Shown: positions 42,665 to 52,037, counted from the stretch's first letter. The stretch is 64,000 bases of DNA from Streptomyces sp. NBC_01723 (GCF_036246005.1 NZ_CP109171.1:1600001-1664000); one strand, 5' to 3'. Made by a program: numbers and translations. Notes: generated from the letters alone by a model not told the origin.

Positions 42665-44101
42665 TCAGATGATGCCGAACAGGATGCCCGCCGCGAGAAT
42701 CACCAGGCTGGTCAGGACCGCCCACTTCACGACGAACCGCGTGTGGTCGCCGAACTCGACCTTCGCCATGCCGACCAGGACGTACACGGCCGGGACGAGC
42801 GGGCTGGACATGTGCAGCGGCTGGCCGACGATCGAGGCGCGGGCGATCTCCAGTGTCGACACGCCGTGCGCCTGGCCGGCCTCGGCGAGCACGGGCAGGA
42901 CGCCGAAGTAGAAGCCGTCGTTGGACATGAAGTAGGTGAGCGGCAGGCTCAGCAGGCCGGTGACCAGGCCCATGTGCGGGCCCATGCCCTCGGGGATGGT
43001 GTCCACGAGCCAGTTGGCCATGTGGTCGACCATGCCGGTGCCGGTGAGGACGCCGGTGAAGACGGCGGCGGCGAAGACCATGCCGGAGACGTTGAGCACG
43101 TTGTCGGCGTGGGCGGCGATCCGGGCCTTCTGGTCCGGGATGTGCGGGAAGTTCACGGTGAGCGCGAGCGCGGCGCCGAGCAGGAAGAGCACCGGGATCG
43201 GCAGCAGCTCCATGATCATGGCGGTGAGCAGCGCGACCGTGAGGAGCGCGTTGAACCAGTACAGCCTGGGGCGCAGGGTGGGCCGGTTCGGGTCGAGGCC
43301 CTTGAAGTCGTCGTCCGACGCCTCGTCCGCTCCGCCGGAGCCGCCGGAGCCGGCGGAACCCCGGGAGGCGTCCGCTCCACCCGGGCCGCCACGACCGGCA
43401 CCGGCCTTGGCACCCGCACCCGCACCGACCAGCACCGTCTCGCTCTCCGGCGCCGGTTCGCGCACCAGCGCCTCGTCCAGCGTCAGCGTGCCCACCCGAC
43501 GGCGCTCGCGCAGACCGAGCACGTACGACAGGGCGACGACCGCGAGCAGACCGACGGCCAGGGCCGGGATCATCGGGACGAAGATGTCGGTGGCGTCGAC
43601 CTTGAGCGCGGTGGCGGCGCGGGCGGTGGGGCCGCCCCAGGGCAGCGTGTTCATCACGCCGTTGGCCATCGCGGCGACGCCGGTCATCACGACCAGGCTC
43701 ATCTTCAGCCGCTTGTACAGCGGATACATGGCCGAGACCGTGATCATGAAGGTGGTGGACCCGTCGCCGTCGAGCGAGACGATCGCGGCGAGCAGTGCCG
43801 TACCGACGACGACGCGCATCGGGTCGGCCTTGCAGAACTTCAGGATGGCCCGGACGATCGGGTCGAAGAGCCCGACGTCGATCATCACCCCGAAGTAGAC
43901 GATCGCGAACATGAGCATCGCCGCGGTGGGGGCGAGGCTGGACACGCCGTCGATGACGTAGTCGCCGAGGTGGGCGCCCTTGCCGACGAACACGCAGAAC
44001 AGCGCGGGAATCAGCACGAGCGCCGCGATCGGCGACATCTTCTTCATCATGATCAGGACCAGGAAGGTCGCGATCATGGCGAAGCCGAGGATGGTCAGCA
44101 T
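42665..44101 (-). CDS. CitMHS-family citrate-metal transporter
   Basis: A 478-residue carrier of the CitMHS family, which imports citrate complexed with a divalent metal. Family segments are LTILGFAMIATFLVLIM, SLDGDGSTTFMITVSAMYPLY, MNTLPWGGPTARAA, YFMSNDGFYFGVLPVLAE and GQPLHMSSPLVPAVYVL. A cytoplasmic, Gly/Ala-rich low-complexity loop of about 55 residues (near 232-290) is longer than usual. ATG 44101 (MLTILG). In other actinobacteria a two-component system adjoins such genes; none is present here. Confidence 0.9.
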   Translation of the reverse strand: MLTILGFAMIATFLVLIMMKKMSPIAALVLIPALFCVFVGKGAHLGDYVIDGVSSLAPTAAMLMFAIVYFGVMIDVGLFDPIVRAILKFCKADPMRVVVGTALLAAIVSLDGDGSTTFMITVSAMYPLYKRLKMSLVVMTGVAAMANGVMNTLPWGGPTARAATALKVDATDIFVPMIPALAVGLLAVVALSYVLGLRERRRVGTLTLDEALVREPAPESETVLVGAGAGAKAGAGRGGPGGADASRGSAGSGGSGGADEASDDDFKGLDPNRPTLRPRLYWFNALLTVALLTAMIMELLPIPVLFLLGAALALTVNFPHIPDQKARIAAHADNVLNVSGMVFAAAVFTGVLTGTGMVDHMANWLVDTIPEGMGPHMGLVTGLLSLPLTYFMSNDGFYFGVLPVLAEAGQAHGVSTLEIARASIVGQPLHMSSPLVPAVYVLVGMAKVEFGDHTRFVVKWAVLTSLVILAAGILFGII

Positions 44102-44109
44102 GTGTGAGT

Positions 44110-44166
44110 ACCTAACGTTCGCCCTTGAACATTCCACCGGGGCAGGCGGTGCGAGCGACGTTAGGT
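44110..44166. promoter_or_regulatory. Paired inverted sites upstream of CitMHS gene
   Basis: ACCTAACGT (44110-44118) and ACGTTAGGT (44158-44166) are perfect 9-bp inverted copies about 40 bp apart, directly upstream of the CitMHS start, suggesting two binding sites for one dimeric regulator. Confidence 0.5.
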
Positions 44167-44241
44167 GCCGTGAAGTCGCGTTAACAAGACGTTGACATGC
44201 GAGCAATAAGCGCAAAACTCCAGGTCAAAGCTTTGCTCAGG

Positions 44242-46509
44242 TCAGAGCGCGGTCACCGGGGTGAGCTTTACCGGTACGCCGTTGAGGACCGCGTTGCCGG
44301 AGAGCGGGTCGAGCAGGCTGCCGTCGAGGAGCTGGTTGACGTTGACACCGGGCTCGGTGGCGGCGTGGGTCTGGCGGGTGCCGGGGCGGTCGTGGCCCCA
44401 GCCGTGCGGCAGGCTGACCACGCCGGGCCGGACGGTGTCGGTGACCTCGGCGGGGACGGTCACCTCTCCCCCGGGCCCCTGGACGCGCACGGGCTGCGCG
44501 CCGCGTACGCCGAGCCGTCCGGCGTCGTCGGGATGGAGGTGCAGGGTGCAGCGGTTGGAGCCGCCGGTGAGGGCCGGGATGTTGTGCATCCAGCTGTTGT
44601 TGGACCTGAGGTGGCGGCGGCCGACGAGGACGAGCCCGGCGGGCCGCTCGGCCAGGGCGTGCCGCAGGCGGGGCAGGTCGCCGGCGATCGGCTCCGGCAG
44701 CAGCTCCACCTTGCCGCTGCGGGTCTTCAGCGGCTGCGGCAGGCGCGGGCGCAGCGGGCCGAGGTCGATGCCGTGCGGGTGGGCGAGCAGGCGCTCCAGG
44801 GTCAGCCCGTCGGGTCGTGCGCCGAAGCCGTCGCCGTAGGGGCCGAGTCGCAGCATCAGGTCGAGCCGTCGCTCGGGGCCGTTCTCGCCGGTGAGCCGTG
44901 CGGTCAGGTCGCCGGGGTCGCGGCCGTGCACGGGTGAGTGCGGGTCGCGGACGGACTTGCCGAGGGTCTGCTCGATCACCATGGCGTCGACGGCGGCCGG
45001 GTCGGCGCCGTGCCTGCCGCTGACGGCCAGGGTCAGCCGGGCCAGGATCTCGGTCTCCGCCATGCGGCCGGGCTCCAGCGGGACGGCGGGGCGGGTGTAG
45101 CGGACCTGGTTGCGCACGGCGAGGGTGTTGAAGGCGAAGTCGTGGTGCGGGCTCTGCGCCGGCGGGGGCGGCGGCAGGACGACGTCGGCGTGGCGGGAGG
45201 TCTCGTTGAGGTAGGGGTCGACGCTGACCATGAAGTCCAGCGAGTCGAGCGCCTTGTCGAGCCGGTCGCCGTCGGGGGCGGACAGTACGGGGTTGGCGGC
45301 GATGGTGATCAGCGCGCGCACCGGCTCGCCGGCGGCGGTGTCGGCGTCGGCGTCGGCGTCGGCGTCGGTGGCGGTGTCGATCTCCTCCGCGAGGGCGGAC
45401 AGCGGCAGTTCGCCCTTCGCCTCGGGGTGTCCGCTCACCCGGGAGCGCCAGCGGCCGAGCGCGAAGCCGCGGCCGGGTCCGGCGGGGCGCGGGGTCCGGT
45501 CGGTGGCGGCCTGCGGGAAGAGGGCGCCGCCGGGCCGGTCGAGGTTGCCGGTGAGGATGTTGAGGACGTCCACGAGCCAGCTGGCGAGGGTGCCGTGCGG
45601 GACGGTGCAGCTGCCGATGCGGCCGTAGACGGCGCCGGTGCGGGCGGCGGCGAGTTCGCGGGCGAGGGCGCGTGTCACACCGGCGTCCACGTCGCAGGCG
45701 GCGGCGACCGCCTCGGGGGTGAAGTCGCGTACGGCGTCGCGGACTTCTTCGACCCCGGTCACGTGCGGGGCGAGGTCGCCGAGGTCGGCCAGGTCCTCCT
45801 CGTACAGCACGTGGACCATCGCGGCGAGCAGCAGGGCGTCGGTGCCGGGCCGGATCGCCACGTGGCGGTCGGCGAGTTTCGCGGTGCGGGTGCGGCGCGG
45901 GTCGACGACGGTGAGGGTGCCGCCGCGGGCGCGCAGGGCCTTGAGCCGGCCGGGGAAGTCGGGGGCGGTGCACAGACTGCCGTTGGACTCCAGCGGGTTG
46001 GCGCCGATCAGCAGGAGGTGGTCGGTGTGGTCGAGGTCGGGCACCGGGATGGCGTTGGCGTCGCCGAAGAGCAGCCCGCTGGAGACGTGCTTGGGCATCT
46101 GGTCGACCGTGGAGGCGGTGAAGAGGCTGCGGGTGCCGAGGGCGGCGAGCAGGACGGGCGGGTAGAGGGCGCCGGCCACGGTGTGCACGTTGGGATTGCC
46201 GAGGACGACGCCGACGGAGTGCGGTCCGTGCCGCTCGGCGACGGTGCGGACCCCGGCGGCGACCGCGTCGAAGGCCTCCTCCCAGGTGGCCTCGCGCAGT
46301 TCGCCGTCCCTGCGCACCAGGGGCGTGCGCAGCCGGTCGGGGTCGGAGTCGACGGCCCCGAAGGAGGCGCCCTTGGGGCAGATGAAACCGTGGCTGAAGA
46401 CGTCGTCGCGGTCGCCGCGGGCGGCGGTGACCTCGGTGCCGTCGATGGTGAGGGCCAGGCCGCAGGTGGCCTCGCACAGGGGGCAGATACGCAGGGCGGT
46501 GCGGGACAC
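44242..46509 (-). CDS. Molybdopterin oxidoreductase with [4Fe-4S] site
   Basis: A 755-residue enzyme of the DMSO-reductase/formate dehydrogenase family. The N-terminal cluster is C9, C12, C16 and C44 (CPLCEATC ... FICPKG). bis-MGD binding segments include GVVLGNPN, DPRRTRTAKLAD and the C-terminal LPHGWGHDRPGTRQ. The physiological substrate is unknown. GTG 46509 follows CCAGGAGGAC. A (GTCGGC)n microsatellite codes an Asp-Ala run near 45340-45368. TetR gene upstream on the same strand. Confidence 0.87.
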   Translation of the reverse strand: MSRTALRICPLCEATCGLALTIDGTEVTAARGDRDDVFSHGFICPKGASFGAVDSDPDRLRTPLVRRDGELREATWEEAFDAVAAGVRTVAERHGPHSVGVVLGNPNVHTVAGALYPPVLLAALGTRSLFTASTVDQMPKHVSSGLLFGDANAIPVPDLDHTDHLLLIGANPLESNGSLCTAPDFPGRLKALRARGGTLTVVDPRRTRTAKLADRHVAIRPGTDALLLAAMVHVLYEEDLADLGDLAPHVTGVEEVRDAVRDFTPEAVAAACDVDAGVTRALARELAAARTGAVYGRIGSCTVPHGTLASWLVDVLNILTGNLDRPGGALFPQAATDRTPRPAGPGRGFALGRWRSRVSGHPEAKGELPLSALAEEIDTATDADADADADTAAGEPVRALITIAANPVLSAPDGDRLDKALDSLDFMVSVDPYLNETSRHADVVLPPPPPAQSPHHDFAFNTLAVRNQVRYTRPAVPLEPGRMAETEILARLTLAVSGRHGADPAAVDAMVIEQTLGKSVRDPHSPVHGRDPGDLTARLTGENGPERRLDLMLRLGPYGDGFGARPDGLTLERLLAHPHGIDLGPLRPRLPQPLKTRSGKVELLPEPIAGDLPRLRHALAERPAGLVLVGRRHLRSNNSWMHNIPALTGGSNRCTLHLHPDDAGRLGVRGAQPVRVQGPGGEVTVPAEVTDTVRPGVVSLPHGWGHDRPGTRQTHAATEPGVNVNQLLDGSLLDPLSGNAVLNGVPVKLTPVTAL

Positions 46510-46547
46510 GGGTCCTCCTGGAGGGCGGCGTCGCTCTTGCCGCGAGC

Positions 46548-46565
46548 ATACCGACCGGTAGGCAT
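46548..46565. promoter_or_regulatory. TetR-type operator between TetR and molybdopterin enzyme genes
   Basis: ATACCGACCGGTAGGCAT differs from the operator at 17843 at one position in 18. It is 39 bp before the oxidoreductase start and just downstream of the TetR gene at 46616. Confidence 0.65.
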
Positions 46566-46615
46566 GTTGGGGAGCCCTCGCACGCATGGCCGCACGGCGC
46601 CGGTGCGGCCGTGGG

Positions 46616-47233
46616 TCAGTCCAGGACGCGCCCCAGATAGGCCCGGAGCAGCTCCCGCGCCTCCTCGATGATCTTCGCGTCCCCGTCCGGCGCGACCCGG
46701 AAGGCGAGTTGGACGAGGGTGTCGGCGGTCTCCACGGCGACGAGGAAGACGCGGCGCAGATCGTCGTCGGGGCTTCGGCCGAGGTAGCCGGAGAGCAGCT
46801 CGGTGAGCCGCTCGGCGACGCGGTGGTTGGGGACGGCGGCCCGGTCGCCGACCGGGATCTGGTTGCCGAAGTCGATCAGGGAGAAGCCGGGCGCGGTCCG
46901 CTTCATCGCCAGGTACTCGTCGAGCACGGCGTCCAGGGCGCAGCGCCAGCCGCCGTCGCCGGTCTCCGTGAGCCGTTCGGTCACGCGTTCCGCGTAGCGC
47001 TCCAGGTTGCGCTGGGCCAGCGCGTCGGCCATCTGCCGCTTGTTGCCGAAGAAGCGGTACACCGACCCGATGGGGACGTCGGCACGCAGCGCCACGGCCC
47101 GGGTGCTCAGGGCGTCGTAGCCCACCTCGTCGAGGAGGTCGGCGCAGGCGTCGAGGATCCTGGTCAGCCGTTCGGCGCTGCGCCGCTGCACGGGGGCGCG
47201 GCGGAGCGGGGTCGCGTGGGACACGGTCCTCAT
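46616..47233 (-). CDS. TetR regulator
   Basis: A 205-residue regulator with a non-canonical, Arg-rich start and HTH region ACADLLDEVGYDALSTRAVALRADVPIGSVYRFFGNKRQM. A palindrome of the ATACCGACCGGT type lies between it and the oxidoreductase gene downstream, the natural target. It starts 7 bp after the lipoprotein stop and may be in one operon with it. Confidence 0.83.
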   Translation of the reverse strand: MRTVSHATPLRRAPVQRRSAERLTRILDACADLLDEVGYDALSTRAVALRADVPIGSVYRFFGNKRQMADALAQRNLERYAERVTERLTETGDGGWRCALDAVLDEYLAMKRTAPGFSLIDFGNQIPVGDRAAVPNHRVAERLTELLSGYLGRSPDDDLRRVFLVAVETADTLVQLAFRVAPDGDAKIIEEARELLRAYLGRVLD

Positions 47234-47240
47234 GATGCCC

Positions 47241-47810
47241 TCACCGTGCCGTCGCGCGGGTGGGAACGGTCCGGCCCTCGATCTCCTCGGGCTGCGTCGC
47301 CTCCGTCGGCTCGGTGTCCGACGCAGTGATGTCCGCCGTGCTCTCGACGGGCTCGCCGTCGACGGCCCAGACGGTGTCGTCGTCGGCGTACAGCCGGACC
47401 GTGACCTGGTGGGTGCCGCGCGGGACCAGGTCGGCGGTGAGCCGGTACTCCGGGCCGCGCAGGCGGGTGAGGAGGTCGCCGTCGAGGAAGAGATGGGCGA
47501 CGCCGCGGCCGGGCACCGCCTCGGCCGCGGTGCCGTCGGGCGAGAACCTGAAGCCGCGGACGGTCAGGCGCACGTCCCAGCTGTCGTCGCTCTCGGGCTG
47601 CACCTCGATGCCGACCTCGGGGGCCCGTTCGGCGTCCACCTCGCGATAGCGCCGGCCCTGCTCGTCGGTGGCGTCGAGCAGCCTGCCCGCCGGAGCGGCC
47701 GACTCCCCGGCCTCCGGTTCTCCACCGCCTCCCGAGCCGCAGCCCGCGGATCCGGTCACCAACAGGACGCAGACCGCGAGCACGGCGAGCACTCCCCGCG
47801 TCCACGACAT
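47241..47810 (-). CDS. Putative lipoprotein of unknown function
   Basis: A 189-residue exported protein. The signal sequence ends in the lipobox TGSAGC (Cys24), so it should be lipid-anchored outside the membrane. The rest is beta-rich (DSWDVRLTVRGFRFSPDG, GVAHLFLDGDLLTRL, HQVTVRLYADDDTVWAV), like a small immunoglobulin-type or CopC-like domain, though no metal ligands are evident. It lies upstream of TetR and the molybdopterin enzyme. Role unknown. Confidence 0.72.
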   Translation of the reverse strand: MSWTRGVLAVLAVCVLLVTGSAGCGSGGGGEPEAGESAAPAGRLLDATDEQGRRYREVDAERAPEVGIEVQPESDDSWDVRLTVRGFRFSPDGTAAEAVPGRGVAHLFLDGDLLTRLRGPEYRLTADLVPRGTHQVTVRLYADDDTVWAVDGEPVESTADITASDTEPTEATQPEEIEGRTVPTRATAR

Positions 47811-47958
47811 GACGCGAGACTAGAACACGGGTCCGACAGTCCGGATCCCCCGGGGGCCTGGTTCCGGTCATCCTTCAGGAGGACGCACGCGCCGGACGGG
47901 GAAGAACCGGGATGCACCGGGAAGACCCGCACGCCCCCTTGCGCGCGGGAAACCGCAA

Positions 47959-47978
47959 TCCTACGGTGTGCCATAGGA
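47959..47978. promoter_or_regulatory. Candidate operator upstream of hmgA
   Basis: TCCTACGGTGTGCCATAGGA is a palindrome with arms TCCTA/TAGGA and GG/CC, ending 23 bp before hmgA. It is a likely binding site for the GntR/HutC regulator encoded just after hmgA. Confidence 0.5.
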
Positions 47979-48001
47979 ATCGGGTTGCGAGGGAGCGATC
48001 A

Positions 48002-49327
48002 ATGAGCGGGGACGCGCGGAAGACCGCGGAGGGGCTGGCCTATCTGTCCGGTTTCGGCAACGAGCACAGCTCGGAAGCCGTCGCGGGCGCACTGCCCGAG
48101 GGCCGGAACTCGCCGCAGCGGGCGCCGCTCGGGCTGTACGCGGAGCAGTTGAGCGGCACGGCGTTCACCGAGCCCCGTGCCCACAACCGGCGTTCGTGGC
48201 TGTACCGGATCCGCCCCTCGGCCGCCCACCCGGCGTTCACCCGCGCGGGCAACGGCGCGATCCGCACGGCGCCCTTCGCCCAGGCCGTGCCGGACCCGAA
48301 CCGGCTGCGCTGGAACCCGCTGCCGGAGCCGGCGGCCGGGACGGACTTCGTCGCGGGCCTGTGGACGCTCGGCGGCAACGGCGACGCGGCCCAGCGCACC
48401 GGCATGGCCGTGCACCTGTACCACGCGACCGCCTCCATGGAGCGCGTGTTCAGTGACTCCGACGGCGAGCTGCTGATCGTCCCGGAGCGCGGCGGCCTGC
48501 TGCTGCGCACCGAGTTCGGGCTGCTGCACGCCGAGCCGGGCCACGTGGCGCTGATCCCGCGCGGGGTGCGTTTCCGGGTGGAGCTGCTGGACGCCGACGC
48601 CCGCGGCTACGTCTGCGAGAACTACGGCGCCCCCTTCCAGCTGCCGGACCTCGGCCCGATCGGCGCCAACGGCCTGGCGAACGCGCGGGACTTCATGGCG
48701 CCGGTCGCCGCCTACGAGGACGACGGGGACACGCCGGGTCCGGTGGAGGTGGTGAACAAGTTCTGCGGCAACCTCTGGACGGCCGAGTACGACCACTCCC
48801 CGCTGGACGTCGTCGCCTGGCACGGCAACCACGTGCCGTACGTCTACGACCTGCGCCGCTTCAACGTCATCGGCACCATCTCGTACGACCACCCGGACCC
48901 GTCCATCTTCACGGTGCTCACCTCACCGTCGGACACCCCGGGGCTCGCGGGCGTCGACTTCGTGGTCTTCGCGCCGCGCTGGCTGGTGGGCGAGGACACC
49001 TTCCGGCCGCCGTACTTCCACCGGAACGTGATGAGCGAGTACATGGGCCTGATCGAGGGCGCCTACGACGCGAAGGCGGAGGGCTTCGTGCCGGGCGGCG
49101 GCTCGCTGCACAACATGATGTCGGCACACGGCCCGGACCGGGAGACCTTCGACCGGGCGAGCGCCGCCGAGCTGAAGCCGCAGCGGATCGACGACGGCCT
49201 GGCGTTCATGTTCGAGACGCGGTGGCCGGTGACCCTCACCCCCCAGGCGGCCCGCGCCGAGCACCTGCAACCCGGCTACGACGACGTCTGGCGGGGCCTG
49301 GAGCGTCACTTCCGCCCCTTGCACTGA
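48002..49327 (+). CDS. hmgA: Homogentisate 1,2-dioxygenase
   Basis: A 441-residue non-haem iron dioxygenase that opens the ring of homogentisate to maleylacetoacetate in tyrosine/phenylalanine breakdown. Signature segments are [18 protein letters not shown], the C-terminal iron-site region [16 protein letters not shown] with EYMG and [16 protein letters not shown] 48002 follows GAGGGAGCG; an upstream frame extension is not used. The isomerase and fumarylacetoacetase genes are not beside it. Confidence 0.95.
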   Translation: MSGDARKTAEGLAYLSGFGNEHSSEAVAGALPEGRNSPQRAPLGLYAEQLSGTAFTEPRAHNRRSWLYRIRPSAAHPAFTRAGNGAIRTAPFAQAVPDPNRLRWNPLPEPAAGTDFVAGLWTLGGNGDAAQRTGMAVHLYHATASMERVFSDSDGELLIVPERGGLLLRTEFGLLHAEPGHVALIPRGVRFRVELLDADARGYVCENYGAPFQLPDLGPIGANGLANARDFMAPVAAYEDDGDTPGPVEVVNKFCGNLWTAEYDHSPLDVVAWHGNHVPYVYDLRRFNVIGTISYDHPDPSIFTVLTSPSDTPGLAGVDFVVFAPRWLVGEDTFRPPYFHRNVMSEYMGLIEGAYDAKAEGFVPGGGSLHNMMSAHGPDRETFDRASAAELKPQRIDDGLAFMFETRWPVTLTPQAARAEHLQPGYDDVWRGLERHFRPLH

Positions 49328-49353
49328 GGTTTCCCTACCGGTACGGATGGCCC

Positions 49354-50103
49354 GTGACCTCCTTCGCCCCGGACTCCATCGTCCTGAACCGCAAGCTTCC
49401 GCTGTGGTACCAGGTGTCGCAGTCGCTGCGCGCCTCGATACTCGGCCGCTCGCCCCGGGATCCGCTGCGGCTGCCCACCGAGGAGCAGTTGGCCGGTCAC
49501 TACGGGGTGAGCGTGCTGACCATGCGGCAGGCGCTCAAGGAGCTGGAGGACGAGGGGCTGATCACCCGGCACCGCCGGCGCGGCACGTTCATCGAGCCGG
49601 ACGCCCGGCGGGGCGCCCCGGTGCGGCTGCTGGGTTCGGTTGACGCGATCGTGGCGCAGCAGTCCGGCATGAAGGCCGAACTGCTGGGCCACGGCACGGT
49701 GCCGGTGCCGCCCGAGGTCGCGGAGTACTTCCCCGAGTCCGCGGAGGTGGGGACGTACCACCGGCTGCGCTGCGACGAGACGACGGGCGAGCCCACCAAC
49801 CACGCCCGCAACTACGTCCGTCCCGAACTGGCCGCCCGCATCGACGTGGACGACCTCGCCCGATGGCCGATGACCAAGGTGCTGCGGGACGTGGTGGGGA
49901 TGGACATCAGCCGGATCACGGACACCGTGGAGGCCCGGCTCGCCGACCCGGAGACGGCCCGGCTGCTCGAAGTCCCCCTGCTCAGCCCGATCCTGCACTA
50001 CACGGGCGTCACCTACGACACCGCGGGCCGGGTGCTGGACGTGGCGGTCATCCACTACCGGGGCGACCGGTTCTCCTTCACGGTCACCCTGGACGCCACA
50101 TGA
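49354..50103 (+). CDS. GntR-family (HutC/UTRA) regulator
   Basis: A 249-residue regulator. The N-terminal winged helix (LPTEEQLAGHYGVSVLTMRQALKELEDEGLITRHRRRGTF) is followed by a UTRA effector domain of the chorismate-lyase fold. It starts 26 bp after hmgA on the same strand and most likely controls hmgA in response to an aromatic catabolite. GTG 49354; upstream sequence belongs to hmgA. Confidence 0.87.
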   Translation: MTSFAPDSIVLNRKLPLWYQVSQSLRASILGRSPRDPLRLPTEEQLAGHYGVSVLTMRQALKELEDEGLITRHRRRGTFIEPDARRGAPVRLLGSVDAIVAQQSGMKAELLGHGTVPVPPEVAEYFPESAEVGTYHRLRCDETTGEPTNHARNYVRPELAARIDVDDLARWPMTKVLRDVVGMDISRITDTVEARLADPETARLLEVPLLSPILHYTGVTYDTAGRVLDVAVIHYRGDRFSFTVTLDAT

Positions 50104-50125
50104 GGCCGCGCCCTCCCGTCGTACG

Positions 50126-51286
50126 ATGCCGGGCGTGACGCACGACGACGCTCCGCCGCTGGCGGACCTCATGCCGTGGTCCGTCGCACCGCCACGGCTC
50201 GGCCGGGGGTGGCCGACGGCGCCCGACGCGGCGTCCCTGAAGGCCCGCTGGGACGCTCTGGTGAAGGCCGAGGGCGCCGACCGCGAGGCCCTGTTCGAGC
50301 CGACCCGCTCCCGCACCCCGCACACGGCGGTCGGGCGGCTGCCCGGCGGCGCCGGGGGCACCGAGCGGCTGGCGCGCGCCTCGGGGCCGTGCCCGGAGCC
50401 GCTGCGGGTGCTGCGCGCGCCCTTCGACGAGCAGTGGCTGATTCCCGACCACCGGCTGATCGACGCGGCCCGCCCGGAGCTGTGGCGGGTGGCGGACGAG
50501 CGGCAGGTGTTCGTCGTGGAGGTGCCCGGGGCCACCGGCCCGCCGCTGCTGCTCGCCTCCTCCCGGCTGCCGTTGTTCGGCCCCGCCCGGATCCGTCCGC
50601 TGTACCGCAGGCCCGGCGGCGCCGAGCCCAACCTGGCCCCCGGCCTCCTGGACCACCTCGCCGCCCGGCTCGGGCGGCCGGTCGCGCCGCCGGACGTGCT
50701 GGCCTGGTCGGTCGCGGCCGTGCGGCCCGGCGGGAGGGTCCCGTTCACCGCGGACCCCGAGCTGTGGGAGCGGGGCGTCGACCTGGGGCGGCGCGCGCTG
50801 TGGCTGATGCTGCGCGACGGCGAGCGCCCCAGACTCCCCGGCGGCCGCCGCCCGTACGTCCGCGCCCCGCTGCCCGCGCGCCCGCTCACCCTGCGCTACG
50901 ACCCGGACGACGAGGTCCTGCACCTGGACGAGGGCCGCGTCTCCCCCGTGCCGCCCGGCGCCTGGGAGTTCGAGGTGGGCGGGGTCCGGGTGCTGGAGCA
51001 GTGGTTCGCGGCCCGCACCGCCGAGGGCGAGCCGGGCACGCTGGCGGCGATCCGCCCGGCCACCTGGCCGCAGATTTGGACGTCCGAGCTGCTGGAGCTG
51101 ATCACGGTCCTCGCGCTGCTCGCCGAAGTGCGCTCCGGGTACGCGGAGTCGACGGTGACGGCGGAGATCACCGCGGCGGAGCTGCGCGAGGCGGGCGTGC
51201 TGCCGGTGCCCCCGACGGCCCGCCGGCCGGCCTCCGTGCTGGACGGCCCGGAGGAAGGGCCGGAGGGACAGCTGGCGCTGCTGTAG
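50126..51286 (+). CDS. Stand-alone Type ISP restriction C-terminal specificity-domain protein
   Basis: A 386-residue protein (start PPLADLMPWSVAPPRLGRGWPTAPD). It matches a streptomycete family annotated as type ISP restriction/modification protein (Type_ISP_C): LYRRPGGAEPNLAPGLLDHLAARLG and LRYDPDDEVLHL. Real Type ISP enzymes are about 1500 residues with nuclease, helicase and methylase domains; none of these is here and none is adjacent. I infer a solitary target-recognition relative of unknown role. GTG 50135 is an alternative start. Confidence 0.6.
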   Translation: MPGVTHDDAPPLADLMPWSVAPPRLGRGWPTAPDAASLKARWDALVKAEGADREALFEPTRSRTPHTAVGRLPGGAGGTERLARASGPCPEPLRVLRAPFDEQWLIPDHRLIDAARPELWRVADERQVFVVEVPGATGPPLLLASSRLPLFGPARIRPLYRRPGGAEPNLAPGLLDHLAARLGRPVAPPDVLAWSVAAVRPGGRVPFTADPELWERGVDLGRRALWLMLRDGERPRLPGGRRPYVRAPLPARPLTLRYDPDDEVLHLDEGRVSPVPPGAWEFEVGGVRVLEQWFAARTAEGEPGTLAAIRPATWPQIWTSELLELITVLALLAEVRSGYAESTVTAEITAAELREAGVLPVPPTARRPASVLDGPEEGPEGQLALL

Positions 51287-51304
51287 CGCCCCCGGCCCCG
51301 GTGC

Positions 51305-52009
51305 TCAGGAAAAGCCGTCCAGGACCCTGGTCAGCGCCCTCTCGAAGACCGCCTCCAGGTCGATCGGACCGGCGTCCTCGGCGAAGCTCGCGGCCAGCCG
51401 CGGATAGGCGCCGCTCGCGAGCTGCCCGCCCAGGTAGGCGATGCGCGTCGCGTCCTCCTGCTCCTGGGACCAGGGCAGCGACCGGGTGCGCTCCACGGTG
51501 GAGATCTCGTTGGTGACGTAGGTCGTCACGACGCCGTTCACCATCGCGACCAGCTCCATCTTGGTGCCCGGGGGCGCGTCGAACGGGTCGAGGCAGGCCA
51601 GGCAGTGCTCCAGGTAGCGCAGGGCGTTGGGGCTGAAGCCGTAGACCGGGGACATCAGGCGGGGCAGCCAGGTGTGGCGGTGCATCAGCGCGCGGGTCTG
51701 GTGGGCCACCCGGACCATGTCGGCACGCCAGTCGCCACTCGGTTCCCACAGCTCGTGCTCGCCGCTGACCGCGTCCATCATCAGCTCGTACAGGTCCTCC
51801 TTGCGGGGGACGTAGTTGTAGAGCGACATCGTGCCGCAGCCCAGCGCGGCGGCGACATGCCGCATCGAGACCGCGTCCAGCCCCTCGGCGTCGGCGATCC
51901 GCACCGCGGCCGCGGCGATGTCGGCACGGGTGTAGGCCGGTCTCGGCCCCCTGCCGGTGCGCTCGGGGCGCGACCAGATCACTTCGGGTACGGCCGCTCG
52001 GCCCGCCAT
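51305..52009 (-). CDS. TetR regulator of DrrAB-type exporter
   Basis: A 234-residue protein with HTH (AAVRIADAEGLDAVSMRHVAAALGCGTMSLYNYVPRKEDLY) and a TetR_C_1 ligand domain, the subfamily typical of drug-exporter repressors. It diverges from an ABC exporter operon with two large palindromes in the 63-bp gap and over the start of the first exporter gene. Confidence 0.88.
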   Translation of the reverse strand: MAGRAAVPEVIWSRPERTGRGPRPAYTRADIAAAAVRIADAEGLDAVSMRHVAAALGCGTMSLYNYVPRKEDLYELMMDAVSGEHELWEPSGDWRADMVRVAHQTRALMHRHTWLPRLMSPVYGFSPNALRYLEHCLACLDPFDAPPGTKMELVAMVNGVVTTYVTNEISTVERTRSLPWSQEQEDATRIAYLGGQLASGAYPRLAASFAEDAGPIDLEAVFERALTRVLDGFS

Positions 52010-52037
52010 CGTGCATCACCTCGGCCACCATCCTAGT

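Noticed and set aside
45340..45368. GTCGGC microsatellite
   Set aside because: It lies within the molybdopterin oxidoreductase and codes an Asp-Ala run; interesting only as a strain marker.
44938..46671. 577-residue open frame on the plus strand
   Set aside because: Antisense of the molybdopterin oxidoreductase, whose cysteines and cofactor motifs are clear on the other strand.
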